NCBI GenBank assembly: GCA_023391895.1
Contig: JAEWAC010000004.1
Location: forward strand, 1-36,500
Reading direction: 5' to 3'
DNA from: Bacteroidota bacterium
GTDB lineage: Bacteria; Bacteroidota; Bacteroidia; Chitinophagales; Chitinophagaceae
Length of the DNA stretch: 36,500 nt
Shown here: piece after piece, positions 32,295-36,500 of the stretch
Numbering within the stretch: position 1 is the first letter of the stretch
Layout: every line of letters begins with the position of its first letter
Program-made: the position numbers and the translations under genes
Notes under the pieces: generated by a model
Database searches by the model: none
The model's input: the letters and a program-made list of their open reading frames with translations, nothing else
What the model was told of the DNA's origin: nothing

Positions 32295-32666
32295 TCAGTA
32301 GCGGTTTCTGTCCCGGTTGGAGTTGCCCTTGTAGCCGCCGCCACCGCCGCTGCCACCCCGATAACCACCACCGCGGTTGCCGCCGCCACCGTATCCGCCA
32401 CCTGAACCACCGCCCGGTCCGCCGCTTCTTTCATCGGCCTGTTTTACCACCAGGGGTTTTTTACCCAGCGAAATATCGTTCAGGTGCTCAATGGCTTCAC
32501 GGGCTTCGTCATCATTGGGCATTTCTACAAAAGCAAAGCCCCTGCTTTTGCCGGTATCCTTATCCATGGCCACTTTAGCAGAAGTAATGGTGCCAAATTT
32601 TTCAAATATTTCCACCAGTTCATCATCATACAAATCATATGGAAGACCAGCTACAAAGAGTTTCAT
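32295..32666 (-). CDS. RRM RNA-binding protein with glycine-rich tail
   Basis: 123 residues from the ATG at 32666. One RNA-recognition motif: RNP2 LFVAGL (3-8), RNP1 RGFAFVEM (42-49), and the final strand PLVVKQAD (about 75-82). The tail (83-123) consists of GGGYGGGGNRGGGYRGG-type repeats ending in the basic SNRDRNRY. Such proteins bind single-stranded RNA and act in post-transcriptional control or cold adaptation in Bacteroidetes and cyanobacteria. RNP1 and RNP2 aromatic residues are intact (F4, F44, F46). The leader of about 120 bases contains inverted repeats that might be an RNA structure. Confidence 0.92.
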   Translation of the reverse strand: MKLFVAGLPYDLYDDELVEIFEKFGTITSAKVAMDKDTGKSRGFAFVEMPNDDEAREAIEHLNDISLGKKPLVVKQADERSGGPGGGSGGGYGGGGNRGGGYRGGSGGGGGYKGNSNRDRNRY

Positions 32667-32726
32667 ATTGATAGTTATTTTGTAAAAGTACACAACTTAT
32701 TTTTCAGTAACAGCACTTAGTTAAAG

Positions 32727-32761
32727 GATGAGGTCTTTTTTCAGCCCGTGGGCATCCTTCC
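32727..32761 (-). promoter_or_regulatory. Inverted repeats in the leader of the RRM gene
   Basis: AAGGATG (about 32727) and CATCCTT (about 32754) are complementary, and GCCCGTGGGC between them forms a small hairpin. It could be a structured 5' UTR or a small RNA terminator. Only the symmetry is observed. Confidence 0.3.
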
Positions 32762-32786
32762 AGCAGCAGGATGGAGCAGACCGGGC

Positions 32787-32836
32787 TTTTTATAAACAAT
32801 AAAAGTGCCATGAGGCACTTTTATTGTTTATAAAAA
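32787..32836. terminator. Very long perfect terminator palindrome
   Basis: Two 23-base arms (32787-32809 and 32814-32836) are exactly complementary around the loop ATGA. The core reads AAAAGTGCC / GGCACTTTT, with TTTTTATAAACAATA beyond. It is placed 15 bases after the stop of the L,D-transpeptidase-like gene (minus) and looks like its terminator. Confidence 0.85.
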
Positions 32837-32851
32837 GGTAACCGTTTCTAC

Positions 32852-33604
32852 TTAACTATTTAACAGCGGCGCCTGGTGGGTATAGTTGCCGGCTGTGGGG
32901 TGGTAAATAAACAGGACCGAGCCATCCTTGATCAGGTCAATCACCCGGGCATACTCCTTTTCCGGCAAGGCCGGACAACCCTGGCTGCGGCCCATATAGG
33001 CACTGTTCACACGGCCTTCATTTACATAAGCGGCGCCATGCACCACTACGCCCCGGGCTTCTGCGTTGTTGTTAAAGCCTGCTTCCTGGCCCGCCAGGCG
33101 CAGCGATTTACCATGCTTACCCGTGTAAGTAGCACCGGTTACATAAAAACCCAGGCTGCTTTGCTCAGAGTTGATGGTATTGGAAAACTTCGTGGCCATA
33201 TCCAGGCCGGAGTTTTTACCATGCGACACAAAGGTGTTGATCACCAGTTCCCGGTTTTCTATATCCAGCAGGTAAAAGCGCTTTTTACGGGAAGATTGAC
33301 CAAAATCAATAATGGTGAGGTAGCGGCTGTTGGGCACCGCTCCTTGTGCTACCAGTTTTTCATAACCTTTTATCGCATAATCTATAGCTTCTTCCGAAAG
33401 ACCGGCGCCCGACAGGTTCAGCTCTTTATACAACGAAGTACTGAGCGATTCAACAGCCACCGAATCTTTTACAGCCACGGTGTCGGCGGCAACAGCTTTG
33501 GCAGCCATGGCAGATGCGGCTTTATTACCGGTGGTTTTAGCAAACGAAATAAGCGCTATGGACAGGCACACAAAAAGGGTGGTGAAGAGATGGTTTCTTG
33601 GCAT
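32852..33604 (-). CDS. Murein L,D-transpeptidase catalytic domain protein (YkuD_2 type)
   Basis: 250 residues from the ATG at 33604 (MPRNHLFTTLFVCLSIALIS); an earlier in-frame ATG at 33640 is less likely because the signal peptide begins at the second one. After the signal peptide comes an Ala/Val-rich linker, then the catalytic domain: YLTIIDFGQSSRKKRFYLLD, NTFVSHGKNSG, His189 in VVVHGAAYV and the nucleophile Cys210 in GRSQGCPALP. L,D-transpeptidases cross-link or modify peptidoglycan in the periplasm; the YkuD_2 group is little characterised. Confidence 0.9.
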   Translation of the reverse strand: MPRNHLFTTLFVCLSIALISFAKTTGNKAASAMAAKAVAADTVAVKDSVAVESLSTSLYKELNLSGAGLSEEAIDYAIKGYEKLVAQGAVPNSRYLTIIDFGQSSRKKRFYLLDIENRELVINTFVSHGKNSGLDMATKFSNTINSEQSSLGFYVTGATYTGKHGKSLRLAGQEAGFNNNAEARGVVVHGAAYVNEGRVNSAYMGRSQGCPALPEKEYARVIDLIKDGSVLFIYHPTAGNYTHQAPLLNS

Positions 33605-34451
33605 GTTTAATGGGTTTTTCAGGTGATTAGCGGAGGACAAATTTCCGAAAAAAATGCCGTTTGATGAAGCTTTTGAAAGAATATAAAGATTTCTTTAAGA
33701 TTTAGGTTAAACTATTGCCAATTAATGCCATACAGATATAATACTAAATTATATACACTTATAAAAACCGCTAAAAAGGGTCCGTAAAAAAGCCGAAGCG
33801 CAGCGGTAAAACGGCCCTGTTTTTAAAGCGCTGCTCAGCCCGTATTTCTGGTTAATGAACGGCCTCCAATCGCCTGCATCAGGGGCTGCTTTTTATAGTT
33901 GAAAAAGCCTGCCTTGGCTTCCCTGTTTTACATTCTGCTGCAGTAATCGCAAGGCGTTAAAACGCAATCGGCAGCCCTTCTTCTTGTATACCTGGCCAAC
34001 TACCACCAGCACCACTTAAATCTGTTACCTCTATGGGTTTTTAAAAGATAGGGCTATCTTATTTTTCTACGGGAACCAGCCTCCAAGTGCAGGGTTTAAC
34101 AAATTAAGGCAGAGGCGAAAAAAAACTTTTACAAACACAAAAAAAGCGCAATTAAGTAAAACAAATTTGCGAACTTTAAGCAACAGAAATCGGTTATCAA
34201 TTGTCTTACATTGGATAAAGCTAGTTCTCCTTTTTGTTTTAGCTCGTCAGACCGGTAATAAATTTTTAACAGCTAACGTAAAACGCCACCAATAGAACTC
34301 CGGAAAAATGAATCCATAGCAAGCTGTTATCAACTTCATAAGATTGTAGTGTTTAAAGCCAGAAAGCAAGTCCGTTAGCCTCATGATTGGGTTAGAATTA
34401 AAAGGTCCGCCAGCTTTCTTTACATTCTTGAACACATAAAAACTGAGATTT
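33605..34451. other. Long spacer, possibly with gene remnants
   Basis: About 850 bases. One dispersed-motif copy lies on the minus strand (CTATGGGTTTTTAAAAGATA, 34031-34050). Minus-strand frames at 33770-33990 give short gene-like pieces (RLRFNALRLLQQNVKQ, FINQKYGLSSALKTGPFYRC) in different frames, perhaps a decayed gene. No intact ORF has support. The frame at 34247-34543 overlaps the next gene's start and is rejected. Confidence 0.35.
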
Positions 34452-34889
34452 ATGAAAAGAGAACACACCTTCTTCGGAAATCTGTTTGGTGGCAAGGAAC
34501 CACAACTTACAGAAATGGGCAAACCAACCCCCGTAGTGATCACTTCCTACTCTCAACCCCATGTTTTACAACAAAGAATGAAGGAAGAAAAACTGACCCA
34601 CGGGGAAACAGTTACGGCTAACATTTCACCAGTGCGCCTGGAAAATGCTTACGGAAAAATGGTGCTTTATTTCTGCCCCATGAAGTCCATTGAAGTGCTG
34701 GAAACCCTTGCCAATGGCGATGGCGGCAACCTTCCTGCTGAAGCTAAAGTAGAAGGGCTGACCGTTCCTGATGGCCACGAACCCGGCTACTACACCTTGA
34801 AAAATGTGATCGTTTCTTCAAACGGTTCCATGCAGGTAAGAGCAACAGATGAAACCATCTGGGAACGCGTAAAAGTTGAGCGCTATTAA
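34452..34889 (+). CDS. Hypothetical protein, 145 aa
   Basis: 145 soluble residues, MKREHTFFGNLFGGKEPQLT..., with beta-strand-like stretches (TPVVITSYSQ, ETVTANISPVRLENAYGKMV) and a C-terminal GYYTLKNVIVSSNGSMQVRA. One cysteine and no signal peptide. It is a single gene with a strong terminator. No family is recognised; GC content and codon use are like the core genes. Confidence 0.7.
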   Translation: MKREHTFFGNLFGGKEPQLTEMGKPTPVVITSYSQPHVLQQRMKEEKLTHGETVTANISPVRLENAYGKMVLYFCPMKSIEVLETLANGDGGNLPAEAKVEGLTVPDGHEPGYYTLKNVIVSSNGSMQVRATDETIWERVKVERY

Positions 34890-34921
34890 TTTTCCCTTTT
34901 CGGAGTGCATCTATTTATGGC

Positions 34922-34959
34922 AAAGCCCCGTGTGCCGGTTTGACACACGGGGCTTTTTT
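34922..34959 (+). terminator. Rho-independent terminator after the 145-aa gene
   Basis: AAAGCCCCGTGTG and CACACGGGGCTTT (13 bp perfect) with a T-run, 33 bases after the stop codon. Confidence 0.9.
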
Positions 34960-34965
34960 GTCAAC

Positions 34966-35065
34966 TTCTTTTATTTCCCATACGGGTGATTCGTTCGGCT
35001 GCCAAAATTTTTCAAACAGTACTGATCAATTAACCGGAGCATAGCTTTTAAAAAACCCATAGGGT
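34966..35065 (+). repeat. Two copies of the dispersed CCCATA motif
   Basis: CTTCTTTTATTTCCCATACGG (from 34965) is degenerate. CTTTTAAAAAACCCATAGGG (35045-35064) is close to consensus. Both lie between convergent genes. Confidence 0.5.
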
Positions 35066-35090
35066 TGGCGCCGCTTTACCTACGCCGCCC

Positions 35091-35735
35091 CTATTTTGCC
35101 TTAGTCTGCTCCTTGTGCATGGCCTTTACCTCATCGGGTGTAAAAGGCCCGTGTACCCGGTTGCTAACCGGCACGGTCGACTTGAGGTAGGCAAATATGG
35201 ATTTCAGGTCGTTTTCCGGCAGTTTGTTGTAGTTATCCCAGGGCATGGGTGGCATAATGGGCCGTCCATTGTCGGCACCCATGTGCTTGCCTTTTTGGAT
35301 GGCATTTACAAAATGGTGTTCTTCCCAGGCGCCAATACCGGTAGCGGAGTCCGAGGTAAGGTTGGCAGAAAACGACATGCCCCAGGGCCCTACAAAAGCT
35401 GTCAGGTCCGGGCTGAAATGGATCCAGTCGCCGGGCTGCAAAGCCGCCAGGTCAATTTTGGGTAAAGGTGCGGAAGCCGGGTGGCCCGATAGCAGCCGGG
35501 AAGAATCGACCCTGGGTCCCTCAGGCGTCATTATTTTGGGTGAATGACAGTCGTGGCAGGCACCGGCGGTCACCAGGTGTTGTCCCCGCTCAATGCTTAC
35601 CACATCTTCAGGGTCTTTTGTGGACGGGTCCGCAGGGTTGTCGGAACCCGAGCCGGATGTACACTGGGTGGCCCCTAAAATGACCATACCCAAAAGCAGC
35701 ACTACCGCTGCTTTTTTCTGAATTGCGTAAATCAT
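35091..35735 (-). CDS. Mono-heme cytochrome c lipoprotein
   Basis: 214 residues from the ATG at 35735 (MIYAIQKKAAVVLLLGMVIL); an ATG 33 bases earlier is possible. A lipobox (LGATQC, Cys25) and a low-complexity GSGSDNPADPSTKDP linker are followed by one heme site, CHDCH (60-64), in RGQHLVTAGACHDCHSP. Methionines in RPIMPPMPWDNY could provide the axial ligand. The final NDLKSIFAYLKS helix is typical of class I cytochrome c domains. It probably transfers electrons in the periplasm, attached to a membrane. No oxidase or dehydrogenase gene lies beside it. Confidence 0.88.
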   Translation of the reverse strand: MIYAIQKKAAVVLLLGMVILGATQCTSGSGSDNPADPSTKDPEDVVSIERGQHLVTAGACHDCHSPKIMTPEGPRVDSSRLLSGHPASAPLPKIDLAALQPGDWIHFSPDLTAFVGPWGMSFSANLTSDSATGIGAWEEHHFVNAIQKGKHMGADNGRPIMPPMPWDNYNKLPENDLKSIFAYLKSTVPVSNRVHGPFTPDEVKAMHKEQTKAK

Positions 35736-35778
35736 AACCGCTATTTTTAAAAGTGAAGGAAAATGCAAATCGGCTTTG

Positions 35779-36500
35779 TTACTTCAATACCTGAGCAAAG
35801 ACTTCCCGTTCTTCTGATAGTTTTTGCTCAAAAGATTTCAGGTACGGATACAGTTTGCGGCTGGCCTCAACGGCCGCTTTTCCATACGGCAGGTAGAGCC
35901 GGTAAAACTCAAACATGTTGGCCGTTTCTTCCGCTCCGGGAAAACCCAGGGCGGCATATTCCTGCCGGGGAATGTACTGGTAGCGGATGGTTTTACCCGT
36001 TACCCTGGACATCATGTCGGCATACTCGTGCCCTGTTAAAAAATCACCCGCCACCTCAATGGTTTTACCGGCATACGCCTGCGGGTTTTGAAATACCGGC
36101 AGCAGTATGCCGCCCAGGTCCGCCACAGAAACAGCGGCCATAGGACTGTCGCCTAACGGAAAGCCAAAGACATAACTGCCATCTTCGGCTTTTTGCAGTG
36201 GTATAAAACCCAAAAAATTTTCGTAATAAAACGCCAGGTGCACAAAAGTGATGTCGGGCTTTTTGGAACGGGCATGCTCCTCCAGTCGGGCCTTTAAATC
36301 AAAATGGGTTACCGGCAACTGGCCCTTGGTTATTTTGTCAATGTAAGGCAGGGTACTCATTACAAACTGCTGCACGCCGCTTTCCGCTACCGCATCAATC
36401 AGTTTGATGCCTTCGTCGTATTCGCCTGCAAAGTGCTCCCAAAAGTTAGTGACACCGAACACGCCATCACAACCTTGCAGGGCTTTCAGCAGGCTGGTTT
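35779..36500 (-). CDS. NmrA family NAD(P)-binding protein, C-terminal part (cut by right edge)
   Basis: The frame is open to the right edge, so the protein lacks its N-terminus and Rossmann glycine motif. Visible: SLLKALQGCDGVFGVTNFWEHF, the NmrA signature after the nucleotide fold, then VQQFVMSTLPYIDK, FVHLAFYYENFLGF and VSVADLGGILLPVF, ending EREVFAQVLK. NmrA-like proteins bind NAD(P) and act as redox-sensing regulators or isoflavone-reductase-like enzymes. A GTG at 36462 should not be taken as the start. It lies 43 bases upstream of the cytochrome gene, in the same orientation, and could be co-transcribed with it. Confidence 0.88.
   Translation of the reverse strand, partial: TSLLKALQGCDGVFGVTNFWEHFAGEYDEGIKLIDAVAESGVQQFVMSTLPYIDKITKGQLPVTHFDLKARLEEHARSKKPDITFVHLAFYYENFLGFIPLQKAEDGSYVFGFPLGDSPMAAVSVADLGGILLPVFQNPQAYAGKTIEVAGDFLTGHEYADMMSRVTGKTIRYQYIPRQEYAALGFPGAEETANMFEFYRLYLPYGKAAVEASRKLYPYLKSFEQKLSEEREVFAQVLK

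Noticed and set aside
34247..34543. 98-codon minus-strand ORF
   Set aside because: It overlaps the start of the better supported 34452-34889 gene and has no family signature.
1..36500. CRISPR array, toxin-antitoxin pair, restriction system or prophage
   Set aside because: I looked for regularly spaced repeats, cas genes, typical small paired genes and phage structural genes and saw none; repeats here are dispersed, not arrayed.

Overview
The window looks like the chromosome of a Bacteroidetes bacterium, probably of the Chitinophagaceae type. The reasons are promoter elements of the TTG-N19-TAnnTTTG kind, few Shine-Dalgarno sequences, CarboxypepD_reg-like and NTF2-like exported proteins, a YkuD_2-type L,D-transpeptidase, a glycine-rich RRM protein, and a metY-metX-hom operon behind a SAM-I riboswitch. 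The family-level assignment is inference; no rRNA or marker gene is present.

Region by region. 1-3.9 kb: the C-terminal part of a DUF1015 protein, an exported TPR protein and a long-chain acyl-CoA ligase, all on the plus strand. 3.9-5.7 kb: five separate minus-strand genes for very short, highly hydrophilic, low-complexity proteins, followed by an OsmC-type peroxidase; this looks like a stress-protein cluster. 6.4-10.9 kb: a methionine/threonine branch operon (metY, metX, hom) under a promoter, a SAM-I riboswitch and a terminator whose 5' half can pair with the P1 strand of the riboswitch; a second structured element lies just before metY. 11.0-13.9 kb: a small hypothetical gene, then a tight four-gene unit (124-aa protein, multi-pass membrane protein, histidine kinase, LuxR-type response regulator) that looks like a split sensor system. 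13.9-18.3 kb: a hypothetical protein, a methyltransferase-like protein, a tiny membrane protein, and a group II PLP decarboxylase flanked by inverted copies of a repeat of about 70 bp. 18.3-19.2 kb: an AraC/O6-methylguanine methyltransferase fusion.

19.2-27.1 kb is an accessory, more AT-rich stretch. It holds an 815-bp IS5-family element with a frame-disrupted transposase, an NTF2-like exported protein, a lipoprotein, an SDR oxidoreductase, a zinc formaldehyde/alcohol dehydrogenase, and a decayed large serine recombinase running into a tRNA-Arg(CCT) gene (probably an old integration site). 27.4-36.5 kb returns to ordinary chromosome: a membrane TPR protein, a DUF952 protein, a D-lactate-dehydrogenase-like enzyme, an SRPBCC protein, a CarboxypepD_reg-like protein, an RRM RNA-binding protein, an L,D-transpeptidase-like protein, a hypothetical protein, a cytochrome c lipoprotein and an NmrA-family protein cut by the right edge.

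The most unusual sequence-level signal is a dispersed intergenic motif, roughly YTTYAAAAACCCATA. It occurs about 25 times between genes and, as far as I can see, never inside a secure gene. In three places it is the left end of a longer repeat of about 70 bp.
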